Assembly: GCA_031273445.1 (NCBI GenBank)
Contig: JAISRV010000166.1
Span: 1-13,270 of the forward strand
Length of the DNA: 13,270 nt
Origin: Candidatus Adiutrix sp.
GTDB lineage: Bacteria; Desulfobacterota; Desulfarculia; Adiutricales; Adiutricaceae
Reading direction: 5' to 3'
Part shown: one piece after another, positions 6,109 to 12,739 of the stretch
How positions within the stretch are numbered: the first letter of the stretch is position 1
Layout of the letters: each line of letters starts with the position of its first letter
Notes under the pieces: model-generated
Databases searched by the model: none
Told to the model about the DNA's origin: nothing
What the model saw: only the letters and a program-made list of their open reading frames with translations
Translations under genes and position numbers: made by a program

Positions 6109-7065
6109 ATGAACGCAATCGCGACGCATAAAATGTCGGAAACGTTTCAGGGAGAAATAGCCTTCCTGCGCTATGTTTCTGAAAAAGAACAGGCGCCTCC
6201 GATTAAGTATGCCCATAGAGACGATTATTACATTTTTCTCTTCATTGAAACAGGGCGAAGCAGACTGTTGATAGATTTTGAGGAATATGAGCTGACCGGC
6301 GCGGCGGTTCGCTGTATTTTACCGGGGCAGGTCCATTTCCCCATTGCTTATATGAACGGCCGCGGCTGGATTTTGGCGGCCGATCCCATGCTGGTGAAGC
6401 CTGAATACAAGGAAATATTCGAAAAATTTTCCCTGTTTGAAAGCCGGAACGAACTGGCCGAAAGCCTGTTTTTAGACTTGAAATACTGTGTTTCCGCCAT
6501 ACACGCAAGACTCAGGCCGGAGGGGCGGCCTCTTGATAAAATTATTGTTCATGATTTAATTCTCTACTATATCGGCCTAATGGCGGAGGCCTGCCTCAAG
6601 GGCCTGCCCGCGGCGGCGAACAAGCGCCGCGCCGCGATCACTTTTCAATTTAAATCATTATTATCCGTCAATTACCAGTCGTTGAAATATCCGTCGCAAT
6701 ACGCCGCCAAATTGAATCTCTCGCCCGCCTATTTAAACGAAGCCGTAAAAAAAACCACAGGGCTGACGGTCGGCGACTGCATTCAAAATGAAATCATTCT
6801 CCAGGCTAAACGTTTGTTGTTCTATACGAATTTGAGCATTAAAGAAATAGCTCTTCAACTCGGCTATGAAGACTGGGCTTATTTTACGCGCCTGTTCAGC
6901 AAAGCCGTCAAACTGTCGCCCGGCCAATTCAGGAAAAAATACCTCAATGAGAAAAATTCATACGGAATATATCTGGATAAACCCCCGCCGGTGCTCCGCC
7001 GGCTGGGCCTGCCTCAAGGTCTGCCGAAATCGAGCGCTTGGGAAGGCGGGGTTTTTATGGCATAA
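6109..7065 (+). CDS. AraC-family transcriptional regulator
   Basis: 318 aa. The N-terminal part (about 15-165) is an unassigned sensor region with a cupin-like start (YYIFLFIETGRSRLLIDFEEYEL, LPGQVHFP). The C-terminal double HTH spans about 194-279: YPSQYAAKLNLSPAYLNEAVKKTTGLT is the first motif, and LSIKEIALQLGYEDWAYFTRLFSKAVKLSPGQFRKKYL is the hallmark second motif. AraC proteins usually stop near FRKKYL; here 38 proline-rich residues follow (280-318), and they are read out of frame through the start of the ferredoxin gene. This suggests an indel has removed the original stop, which may have been the TGA inside ATGA at 6947. Base composition in the first two thirds is more AT-rich than in neighbours, a possible sign of transfer. 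Targets may be the DUF1638 and ferredoxin genes. Confidence 0.85.
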   Translation: MNAIATHKMSETFQGEIAFLRYVSEKEQAPPIKYAHRDDYYIFLFIETGRSRLLIDFEEYELTGAAVRCILPGQVHFPIAYMNGRGWILAADPMLVKPEYKEIFEKFSLFESRNELAESLFLDLKYCVSAIHARLRPEGRPLDKIIVHDLILYYIGLMAEACLKGLPAAANKRRAAITFQFKSLLSVNYQSLKYPSQYAAKLNLSPAYLNEAVKKTTGLTVGDCIQNEIILQAKRLLFYTNLSIKEIALQLGYEDWAYFTRLFSKAVKLSPGQFRKKYLNEKNSYGIYLDKPPPVLRRLGLPQGLPKSSAWEGGVFMA

Positions 7066-7174
7066 GCATATCATCATTAAAAACCCCGACGACTGTTCGG
7101 GCTGCCTGAAATGCCTTGAGGCCTGCCCCCGGAGCGTATTCAGCCGCCAAGGCGGAGCCCTGGCCATAAAATAG
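6947..7174 (+). CDS. Two-motif 4Fe-4S ferredoxin-like protein
   Basis: 75 aa from ATG 6947. The second cluster motif is canonical: C50-S-G-C53-L-K-C56-L-E-A-C60-P. The first reads C16-S-A-G19-W-A-C22-L-K-V-C26, so the second cysteine of the expected CxxCxxCxxxC is glycine (codon GGC, one base from TGC). WINPRRC and LGKAGFLWHKHIIIKNPDDC link the two motifs as in small anaerobe ferredoxins of this type. It should carry one normal cluster and one incomplete (3Fe-4S or labile) cluster, and would transfer electrons in the cytoplasm. The first 119 nt overlap the AraC gene in another frame. The SD is weak (AGGA about 12 nt upstream), so translational coupling to the AraC gene is likely. The overlap does not weaken the call, because the cysteine spacing is clear. 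Confidence 0.75.
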   Translation: MRKIHTEYIWINPRRCSAGWACLKVCRNRALGKAGFLWHKHIIIKNPDDCSGCLKCLEACPRSVFSRQGGALAIK

Positions 7175-7194
7175 CGGCGATTGCGGGAACTATT

Positions 7195-7242
7195 TGGACT
7201 GTGCGGTTAATTCCGTCCCTCAAAACAGGGCCGGAATTAACC
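7195..7242. repeat. Dispersed repeat locus B joined to a stem-loop
   Basis: TGGACTGTGCGGTTA (7195-7209) is identical over 15 bp to the left arm of locus C at 12133-12147. It runs directly into a strong hairpin: GGTTAATTCCG (7205-7215) pairs with CGGAATTAACC (7232-7242), and CCCT/AGGG pair within, with a 6-nt loop. It sits 21 bp after the ferredoxin stop, so it may also act as a terminator for that transcript, although only TTT follows the stem. Confidence 0.65.
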
Positions 7243-7295
7243 TTTCGGAAATTTTATTGAAAATGCGACTTTGCATTGTCGGCCGGGCGCGCCAT

Positions 7296-7324
7296 AAAAA
7301 ACCGCCCGACAAAATGCCGGGCGG
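7296..7324 (-). terminator. Intrinsic terminator of the porin gene
   Basis: On the minus strand CCGCCCG and CGGGCGG (7318-7324 and 7302-7308) form a 7-bp GC stem with a 9-nt loop, followed at once by six T (7296-7301). It is about 90 bp beyond the porin stop codon. Confidence 0.8.
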
Positions 7325-7414
7325 AGAGCTGATTTTAAACAGGCCAAATTGCAGATCCCCGGCCGCCTTTCAATAGCGACCGGGGAGCTGCGGTCAGGCC
7401 TTTTTAAAGGCGGC

Positions 7415-9076
7415 TTAGAAAGAGAAGGTGAGAGTGTTGTACCAGGCGTAGCTGTCTTCGGGGTCTTCCCAGACGGCCTGGCCATTGGTGTAGGCGTCGG
7501 CGCCGGTTCCGCCGGAGCCGGTTTCATTGAAGCCTTTCAGGGTTTTGAAGGCGTCGCCGTTGAACATATAGCCGAAGGCGGTGGTGAATTCAAGATTGTC
7601 CAGAAGCTGGAAGGAGAAGCCGAGGTCGATTTCCCAGCCCAGGTCCTTATCCTGCTCGATGAAAGTCACGCGACCATCCGGAATCAGCGTTCCGTCGGCG
7701 TTGCGCAAGCCCGTCCACGAATCGGCGATGCGGTAATTGGGGTTGACCAGGGCCAGATAGGCCACCGCATAGTGGAGGGAAATCTCATCGGTCAGGGCGT
7801 GATTGCCGCTCACGGCCAGGGCCCAGTGGTTGGCCTCCGTTTCCAGGTTAAATTCGCCGAAATTGCCCTCAATGCGCTGCAAGTCCTGCGTAAACGGCAA
7901 CGAGTTCACCCCCCTGGCCCGACTGGTCAAGCCGCCGATGGAGTTGTCGGTGTTCAGGTAGTTCGGGGTGTGCTGGTAGGCGACGTGAATATAATTGACG
8001 TAGGCGTTGTTGGCGAAGCTGACGGCGTTGGCGGAATAGCCCAGCACCTCGGCGTCGACGGCGGAATAACGCCCGTTGCCGTTGGCGTTTTCGTTATAGG
8101 CCACGATCAGGGGGAAGAAGTTGCCGCCCATGTTCACCAGGCTCTTCGATTCGGTGGCGTCGAAATCTGAGCCGCTGACCCACCAGCCGGCCAGATTGAC
8201 GTTGCCGGGGCCGTAGTTGTAATCGGCGTCAAGGTAGAAGCCGTAGCCCGACAGGTCCACATCAGGCTGGCCGCCCACGTTGTATTTTTCCTTGCCCCAG
8301 CCGGCCAGGCCCTCGAAGTGAATCCCGAAGTCGCCCCAGCTCTGCCCGAAGGCGGGGTTGACGTAAAAATAGTTGCCTTTGTCTATCACCGGCTCCTCGG
8401 GATCCTCTGGCGAGCTGTACAACGTGGCGTCGCGGTCATATATCAAATTCAGACTGACGCCGCCGCCGTCCCACTGGTAGGCGCCTTCGGCCTGGAAGCG
8501 GTCATAGTCCTGGTCGCTGGCCCAAATGGCGGCGTTGTCGTTATTGCTGACCTTGGCGTACTGGGCCATAAGGGAAAAGCCGTTGTCCCATTCCCTGGAA
8601 TAACGTATGCCGTCCTGAACGCTGGCCTCCTCAAAGGGGCCGACGGTGGTGAAAATGGGGTTGGTTTCCGGGGCCCAGCCTAAAGTGGCCAGGCCGTAGA
8701 CATCCAGATCCTCATCCAGGCGGCCGACCAGAACCGTGCCCCAGTCCTGCTTGATCTGGCCGTAGACGTGATAGGTTTCCGCCGTCATGCTGCTGGAGTC
8801 GCCCCATCTTTGAAAATTCGGGCCGCGCAGCCGCCAATAAACTGAAAGTTCGTCAGTGGGGCTGAAGGTCACGTCCAGATGCAGACGATGGCCAAAATAG
8901 CTGTCGGTGAAACTGGGCGTCCGCGAGTCGTTGTCCCCTCTTTTGCCCAGGTTCGTGTCGTTCAGGAAATAGGCGCGGTAATAACCGCTGAAATCGACCA
9001 TGCTGGCCGCGGTCGCGGGCGCGGCCGAGCCGGCGATCACCATGGCGCCCAAGGCCATGTCCAAAGCTCTTTTCAT
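7415..9076 (-). CDS. Outer-membrane porin
   Basis: 553 aa. A signal peptide (MKRALDMALGAMVIAGSAAPATAA) is followed by a protein rich in alternating polar/aromatic strands: VDFSGYYRAYFLND, RLHLDVTFSPTDELSVYWRLRG, GTVLVGRLDED, GIRYSREWDNGFSLMAQYAKV, EISLHYAVAYLALV and LEFTTAFGYMFNG. It ends in WYNTLTFSF, the terminal phenylalanine signature read by the BAM machinery. It should form a beta-barrel pore for small solutes; the substrate cannot be told. Size and the acidic loops (Asp/Asn-rich) resemble the large porins of Desulfobacterota and other anaerobic Proteobacteria. SD AAGGAG (9085-9090) is 8 nt before the ATG. It is monocistronic, with its own terminator and a long upstream gap. Confidence 0.85.
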   Translation of the reverse strand: MKRALDMALGAMVIAGSAAPATAASMVDFSGYYRAYFLNDTNLGKRGDNDSRTPSFTDSYFGHRLHLDVTFSPTDELSVYWRLRGPNFQRWGDSSSMTAETYHVYGQIKQDWGTVLVGRLDEDLDVYGLATLGWAPETNPIFTTVGPFEEASVQDGIRYSREWDNGFSLMAQYAKVSNNDNAAIWASDQDYDRFQAEGAYQWDGGGVSLNLIYDRDATLYSSPEDPEEPVIDKGNYFYVNPAFGQSWGDFGIHFEGLAGWGKEKYNVGGQPDVDLSGYGFYLDADYNYGPGNVNLAGWWVSGSDFDATESKSLVNMGGNFFPLIVAYNENANGNGRYSAVDAEVLGYSANAVSFANNAYVNYIHVAYQHTPNYLNTDNSIGGLTSRARGVNSLPFTQDLQRIEGNFGEFNLETEANHWALAVSGNHALTDEISLHYAVAYLALVNPNYRIADSWTGLRNADGTLIPDGRVTFIEQDKDLGWEIDLGFSFQLLDNLEFTTAFGYMFNGDAFKTLKGFNETGSGGTGADAYTNGQAVWEDPEDSYAWYNTLTFSF

Positions 9077-9189
9077 AACAGGTTCTCCTTTGTGTTAGGG
9101 GCCGCTTTCTCTGGGCGGCCCTGCTTCAGGGTTGATGGGCCTCCGCTCGACAAGCCGAAAAATCGGCGGGAGGAATTTCAGGCCGGCGG

Positions 9190-9218
9190 CCCGGGAAACC
9201 CGAACCGGGCTTCCCGGG
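9190..9218. promoter_or_regulatory. Strong stem-loop in the porin upstream region
   Basis: CCCGGGAA (9190-9197) pairs with TTCCCGGG (9211-9218), and CCCG/CGGG (9199-9202, 9206-9209) pair within, leaving a 3-nt loop. Read as porin mRNA the single internal mismatch becomes a G-U pair, giving a continuous 13-bp stem. No T-run follows on the minus strand. It may stabilise the mRNA or control it. Confidence 0.5.
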
Positions 9219-9351
9219 GCTATTTAAGGCAAATTACCCGTCAAGCAAGCGCTCCCGCCGACCGGGAAGCGCGGCCCGAACAGGCGCCCGGGCTATGGCG
9301 CCGGCGCAAGGAACCGTTTAGGCGGACGGCCCGACGCCGGAACTTTTTAGT

Positions 9352-9389
9352 GCCGCCCGCCGCCCTGGAAGCGGCGGGACGGCGTTTTT
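9352..9389 (+). terminator. Terminator-like hairpin on the plus strand
   Basis: CCCGCCGC (9356-9363) pairs with GCGGCGGG (9371-9378); GCCG and CGGC extend the stem across a one-base bulge; G and five T follow (9385-9389). The orientation is plus, but no plus-strand gene ends here. It could block antisense transcription, or be a relic of a lost gene. Confidence 0.4.
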
Positions 9390-9441
9390 GGAGAAGAAAG
9401 ACACCGCATCATTATTTTAACTGAGACGCAATATCTTTAAT

Positions 9442-9471
9442 ATTTTACATGCAATTATCTAGCCAGATCAA
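9442..9471 (-). promoter_or_regulatory. Candidate porin promoter
   Basis: Minus strand TTGATC (9466-9471), 18-bp spacer, TAAAAT (9442-9447), in the AT-rich part of the gap. If used, the porin leader would be about 360 nt. AT-rich DNA gives many chance matches. Confidence 0.3.
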
Positions 9472-9656
9472 AACTATCTTTCTATAAAAAATATATCTGT
9501 ATTTTCAGCTTATTATAATGAATTAAGATGACAAAAGGGGTCGCTTTGTGGCCAAATCGACACAATAGGCGGGGTATTTAATCACACTGTTGCAAAAAAG
9601 ATACAATTGCAATAAAGGCCGAGGCCAGCGCCGTCGGGCCAAAAACAAAGGCTGGA

Positions 9657-10301
9657 TCAGGCTGTCCGGTTCCCCGGCAAGTTCTGAAAAGCGCGCAAAA
9701 TGTCCGCCGCCGCCGCCGCCGGCCGGTCGGCCCGCATGACGGCCGTCACCACGCAAACGCCCGCCGCCCCGCTGCCGGCCAAAATGCCGAGATTATCGGC
9801 CCTCAGCCCGCCGATGGCCAGCGCCGGAATCCGCACCGCCCGGCAGATATCTTGTAAAACCGCGACCTCGGTAATGACCGTTCTGACCTTGGTCGCGGTG
9901 GGGTAGATGGCCCCGACGCCCAGATAGTCGGCCCCGTCGCCTTCGGCCGCCCGGGCCGCCGCCACGGTCTTGGCCGTGGCCCCGACGATTTTGCCGGGCC
10001 CCATCAGGCGGCGGGCCTCGGCCACCGGCAAATCCTCGGGGCCGACGTGAACGCCGTCGGCCCCGGCCGCCAGGGCCACATCGACGCGGTCGTCGATGAT
10101 GAGCGGAACCCCGTAAGAGGCGCAAAGCGTTTTGGCTCGTCTGGCCAGGCGCAGCAAAGCGCCGTCGCCGCGATATTTGTCGCGCAATTGCGCCAGCGTC
10201 GCCCCGCCGGCCAGGGCGCCCTCCAGGCGCGTCAAAAGGACAGCCTCATCGGCTTCCTCGGCATCGGTGATGACGTATAAAGTCGGATCAAAATCAGCCA
10301 T
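9657..10301 (-). CDS. thiE: Thiamine-phosphate synthase
   Basis: 214 aa TIM-barrel enzyme that joins hydroxymethylpyrimidine diphosphate with thiazole phosphate to make thiamine monophosphate. Visible blocks: LYVITD (8-13), LAQLRDK (36-42, the QxRxK substrate loop), GVPLIIDDRVDVALAAGADGVHVG (64-87, with the metal-binding Asp-Arg), GATAKT (107-112), ADYLGVGAIYPTATK (124-138; the PTxTK loop) and ALAIGGL followed by GAAGVCVVTAVM for the phosphate end. Length is normal for free-standing ThiE. AGGAGG stands 4 nt before the ATG. It lies 14 nt after the YbaK-type gene, so both are likely one transcript. No other thiamine gene and no visible TPP riboswitch is nearby. Confidence 0.93.
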   Translation of the reverse strand: MADFDPTLYVITDAEEADEAVLLTRLEGALAGGATLAQLRDKYRGDGALLRLARRAKTLCASYGVPLIIDDRVDVALAAGADGVHVGPEDLPVAEARRLMGPGKIVGATAKTVAAARAAEGDGADYLGVGAIYPTATKVRTVITEVAVLQDICRAVRIPALAIGGLRADNLGILAGSGAAGVCVVTAVMRADRPAAAAADILRAFQNLPGNRTA

Positions 10302-10315
10302 TGAGCCTCCTGAAT

Positions 10316-10801
10316 TCAGCGCGGCGGCCGGGCGATGGGGGCCAGGGTCGCGCCCGTGGCCCGCACCAGGTCGCCCGGCGCCATGAAGAACATCAGGCCC
10401 CGCCCCCCGGCATTGACGATTATGCGCTCATGGCGCATGATTTCATCCAGAATATAGACCGGATAAGCTTTTTTGCCGCCCAGGGGCGAACAGCCGCCCC
10501 GCTGATAGCCGGTCAGCTCCGGCAGTTCTCTGACCGCGGCCAGGGCCACGCTTTTGTTGCCTGAAGCCGCGGCCAGGGCTTTGAAGTCAAGTTCGCGCCC
10601 GGCCGGGAGACAGGCTTCCAGGACGCCGCCCTGGTCGCCCCTGGCGACCAGGGTTTTATAGACGCGTTCCAGCGGCAGGCCCAGATGGGCGGCGGCCGCT
10701 TCGGCCGAAAGATCGTCTTCGTCGACTTCGAAGCGGCGCAGTTCATAAGCTAGGCCCAGGGAATCCAGGAAGCGCGCGGCGTTGGTTTTTTTTATTTTCA
10801 C
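10316..10801 (-). CDS. ybaK: YbaK/EbsC-family aminoacyl-tRNA deacylase
   Basis: 161 aa trans-editing enzyme of the YbaK (Cys-tRNA-Pro deacylase) family, which removes wrong amino acids from tRNA-Pro. Marks: KKTNAARFLDSLGLAYEL at the N-terminus, RVYKTLVARGD with the conserved lysine, CLPAGRELDFKALAAASGNKSVALA, GYQRGGCSPLGGKK with the conserved GxxSPLG loop and the YILDE region. A GTG at 10816 would add five residues. The GTG at 10801 is preferred because GGAGAG (10809-10814) is 7 nt upstream and the family starts at this point. It is first in an apparent operon with thiE. Whether it prefers Cys-tRNA or another substrate is not decided by sequence. Confidence 0.88.
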   Translation of the reverse strand: MKIKKTNAARFLDSLGLAYELRRFEVDEDDLSAEAAAAHLGLPLERVYKTLVARGDQGGVLEACLPAGRELDFKALAAASGNKSVALAAVRELPELTGYQRGGCSPLGGKKAYPVYILDEIMRHERIIVNAGGRGLMFFMAPGDLVRATGATLAPIARPPR

Positions 10802-10819
10802 TTTTCGACTCTCCACAAC

Positions 10820-10843
10820 AAAGCCGCCCCGGGAGGCGGCTTT
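10820..10843 (-). terminator. Hairpin between the lipoprotein and ybaK-type genes
   Basis: AAAGCCGCC (10820-10828) and GGCGGCTTT (10835-10843) form a perfect 9-bp stem with a 6-nt loop. On the minus strand TTTGTTGTGG follows, a weak U-tract, so it may end the lipoprotein transcript partially. It also lies just before the ybaK-type ribosome site. Confidence 0.5.
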
Positions 10844-10909
10844 GGCGGTTCCAGACTCCGGGGCTGGCCCGAAAGCCGAAGCCTCGGGGCGCGGCCCGGG
10901 GCCCTGGTT

Positions 10910-11350
10910 TTACTGAAGGGAACCAGTGGCGATGATGAAGAATTCGGCCCTTCTGTTTTCAAAGGTGGCGGAATCGCTGGTGCCGGGGGAGACAGGATTA
11001 CGTTTGCCTTCGGACATCAGGAAGATACGCTTGGGGTTGATGCCGTTGTTGACCAGATAACGCTGCACTTCGGCGGCCCGGTGAGCGGCCAGGATCAGGT
11101 TGAATTCATCGTTGCTGCGATAGTCGGCATTGCCGACGACAAAGATGATGTGGCCGGGGAAGTGCTTCAGGTAAGCGATCTTGTAGTCGAGGGTACGCGT
11201 GGCCTCAGGGCGCAAGTTGTACTTGCCAAGGTCAAAGTGAACTGTCTCGTTGATGACGGGCGCCTGGGGGAACTGCCCGCTCTTGCCGCAACCCATGACA
11301 AGCAAGGCCCCGACCAAAGCAACCAGAAGCAGCATCGAAAATCTTTTCAT
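10910..11350 (-). CDS. OmpA-domain (Pal-like) outer-membrane lipoprotein
   Basis: 146 aa. Positively charged MKR, a hydrophobic stretch and LVMGC give a lipoprotein signal with C21 as the lipidated residue; the next residue is Gly, so export to the outer membrane is likely. The rest is an OmpA C-terminal peptidoglycan-binding domain: VHFDLGKYNLRPEATRTLD (37-55), IIFVVGNADYRSNDEFNLILAAHRAAEVQRYLV (68-100) with D76 and R91 at the positions that hold diaminopimelate, and ENRRAEFFII (131-140). It should tether the outer membrane to the cell wall. It is Pal-like in size, but tol genes are absent from the window, so it may be a paralogue. GGAGG in AGGAGGATT-type context is 10 nt before the ATG. Confidence 0.88.
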   Translation of the reverse strand: MKRFSMLLLVALVGALLVMGCGKSGQFPQAPVINETVHFDLGKYNLRPEATRTLDYKIAYLKHFPGHIIFVVGNADYRSNDEFNLILAAHRAAEVQRYLVNNGINPKRIFLMSEGKRNPVSPGTSDSATFENRRAEFFIIATGSLQ

Positions 11351-11384
11351 AATTCTAAATCCTCCATGTTTGCTAGCCTTTCAG

Positions 11385-11429
11385 CTAAAGTTGGAATTTG
11401 AAATCAAGCCCAAAAAAATCAGTCGCCAT
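11385..11429 (-). CDS. 14-codon leader-like ORF upstream of the lipoprotein
   Basis: ATG with SD AAAGGAG (11434-11440), stop TAG at 11385-11387. The predicted peptide MATDFFGLDFKFQL has four Phe among 14 residues. A second frame from the ATG at 11446 would give a 21-aa hydrophobic peptide overlapping it. Even closer to the lipoprotein, ATG GAG GAT TTA GAA TTA TGA ends in ATGA on the lipoprotein start. I cannot tell whether these are translated; a regulatory leader and chance are both possible. Confidence 0.3.
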   Translation of the reverse strand: MATDFFGLDFKFQL

Positions 11430-11498
11430 AGAACTCCTTTCCTCATAACATTAGTTTTGTTCCGCCTTCTTTTTTTTAAAGTGAAGGGAGCGGGCGCG

Positions 11499-11591
11499 AT
11501 GAAACTTATCGTCCGTTCCGCAGTCGAACCTGGCATAAGCCGCCGTATCCGGCTATATATCGACTCGCCGAATGAACATAAGCAAGCCTGA
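11499..11591 (+). CDS. 30-aa hypothetical small ORF
   Basis: ATG at 11499 with GGGAG about 8 nt upstream (AAGGGAGCGGGCGCG context). The peptide begins MKLIVRSAVEPGISRRIRLY and is basic, with no motif known to me. It is the best-initiated plus-strand short frame in this gap, but it could be chance. Confidence 0.2.
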   Translation: MKLIVRSAVEPGISRRIRLYIDSPNEHKQA

Positions 11592-12128
11592 TTTCGTCAA
11601 AGCCCTAAACCGCAATATTTTTGCCGCCGAGGCGTTGCGATATTCGCCAGCCTGGTCTATATTAAGAGGCCAGGCCTCAAGGCGGCGACAGAAGCCTGAA
11701 GAGAGCGACGGCCTGCCGACGGAAACCAGCCGAACGCCCCATAATCCGCCGCATATAATGCGGCATCGTAACGACATATTTTACGGCTGTCATTTTTTAT
11801 TGTAACATATGGTCTCCGGTATAGCAAATGCCCGGTGAAATAAAAACGCCTTTTCGCCCGCCGCCGGCCCGCCGGGATTTGATTCCGGGGCCGAAAAACG
11901 CTCTTAAGTCAATCGTCTTCAGCGCCGCTTATGGAAGCGACCGGACAGGCCGTTTTTATATTTTGCCTTTATTTATACCCGGAAGTCAAGGCTGAAGTCA
12001 AGGCCGCGAAATTTTTTTTATAAACCCGGCGGGCCTGAACGTTTCGCGACGCCGCAGGGGAGTCAGCCTTTGGGAAGCTCTATGGATTTTATCTATTACC
12101 CTGTATTATTGAATAAAAGTTGCGGGGC

Positions 12129-12174
12129 CTAGTGGACTGTGCGGTTAGAAGGAACTAACCGCACAGGACGCTAG
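12129..12174. repeat. Dispersed repeat locus C: two inverted arms flanked by CTAG
   Basis: Left arm CTAGTGGACTGTGCGGTTAG (12129-12148), 6-nt loop AAGGAA, right arm CTAACCGCACAGGACGCTAG (12155-12174). The inner 12 bp pair perfectly, and CTAG bounds both ends. The right arm matches locus A in 19 of 20 bases; the left arm matches locus B over 15 bases. The arrangement resembles a REPIN or a minimal MITE with a CTAG target. No transposase is adjacent. Confidence 0.8.
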
Positions 12175-12185
12175 TCGCGCCGGCG

Positions 12186-12214
12186 TTGATTTATGGAGTT
12201 TTTTTTGATATGCT
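12186..12214 (+). promoter_or_regulatory. Weak candidate promoter upstream of tatA
   Basis: TTGATT (12186-12191), a 17-bp spacer and TATGCT (12209-12214), right after repeat locus C. It is about 300 bp before tatA, so the leader would be long. Matches are only moderate. Confidence 0.25.
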
Positions 12215-12511
12215 GTAAAAATCTTATAAAAAACCACGCCGCGAATATGGCGAATATGGGATGAGCCGCGTCGACGGACGCGGGACTGTATGCGCTAAGG
12301 ACGAAACGGCCGAAATCAGCGCCCTGCCAAGCCCGCCGGCCGGCGCCTTAACCATGAGGCGTAAAGAAGCGCCGCCCGGGCGCCCTGCAACTTCTTAAAC
12401 TTACCGACTTGCGGCTTCAAATCGCCCCGGGGCGCCGCCAGGCGTCGCCGGCTTGTCGCAACATAAACCTAAAGGTCCGGCTGAAAAGCCGCCGCCGTGA
12501 GGTGTTCTTCC

Positions 12512-12739
12512 ATGCCAAGCAACATCGGCGCCTGGGAAATGGTCGTCATCGCCATCCTGATATTGGTCATTTTCGGCGGCCGCAGCCTGCCGGAACTGGG
12601 CCGGAGCCTGGGCCGGAGCTTGGCCGGCTTCCGCCGCGCGGCTCAGGCGCCCGTCAAGGCTCCAAACCAAAATGAAAAAGTCGACCTCGCCAAGCCGACA
12701 AGCCAAAATGAAAAAGTCGACCCGACAGGGCCCGGCTGA
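12512..12739 (+). CDS. tatA: TatA/TatB-type twin-arginine translocase subunit
   Basis: 75 aa. The N-terminus IGAWEMVVIAILILVIFGGRSLPELGRSLGRSLAGFRRA has the full TatA plan: a short periplasmic end, one membrane helix (about 8-21), the FG hinge, then an amphipathic helix starting LPELGRSLG. TatA oligomers form the pore that exports folded proteins with RR signal peptides. Length and hinge favour TatA over TatB. The ATG at 12512 is preferred over the GTG at 12497 because GAGGTG (12499-12504) is 7 nt upstream. The tail is unusual: it carries two in-frame copies of SD-like peptide NQNEKVD/SQNEKVD (spaced 12 residues) made by a DNA repeat that continues beyond the stop. No tatC or tatB is in the window. 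Confidence 0.87.
   Translation: MPSNIGAWEMVVIAILILVIFGGRSLPELGRSLGRSLAGFRRAAQAPVKAPNQNEKVDLAKPTSQNEKVDPTGPG

Larger units (their letters stand above)
9077..9656. other. Intergenic region upstream of the porin gene
   Basis: 580 bp without a supportable gene. The half next to the porin (about 9100-9390) is GC-rich and full of inverted repeats; the half next to thiE (about 9390-9610) is AT-rich and promoter-like, with the spaced palindromes TTGCAA (9590-9595 and 9607-9612). I recognise no known riboswitch in the GC-rich part; cobalamin-type motifs were looked for by eye and not found. No clear terminator follows thiE. Confidence 0.6.
11592..12511. other. Gene-poor intergenic region before tatA
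   Basis: 920 bp with no convincing gene. It holds several small dyads: GCCTGGTC/GGCCAGGC (11650-11675); GCCGCAT-ATA-ATGCGGC (11748-11764), whose loop region contains TATAAT; and CCGCGTC/GACGCGG (12266-12283). It also has short direct repeats (GAAGTCAAGGC at 11982 and 11994; GCGAATATG twice at about 12241-12258) and dispersed repeat locus C. The mosaic of AT-rich and GC-rich patches suggests decayed DNA or an unannotated RNA. I found no tRNA fold. Confidence 0.55.

Noticed and set aside
7349..8170. Plus-strand 273-codon frame
   Set aside because: Antisense to the porin gene; the Gly/Val-rich composition is the mirror of porin codons.
12405..12432. tRNA-like T-loop (TTCAAATC)
   Set aside because: The flanking bases do not form the required 5-bp T-stem, and no acceptor or anticodon stem could be built.
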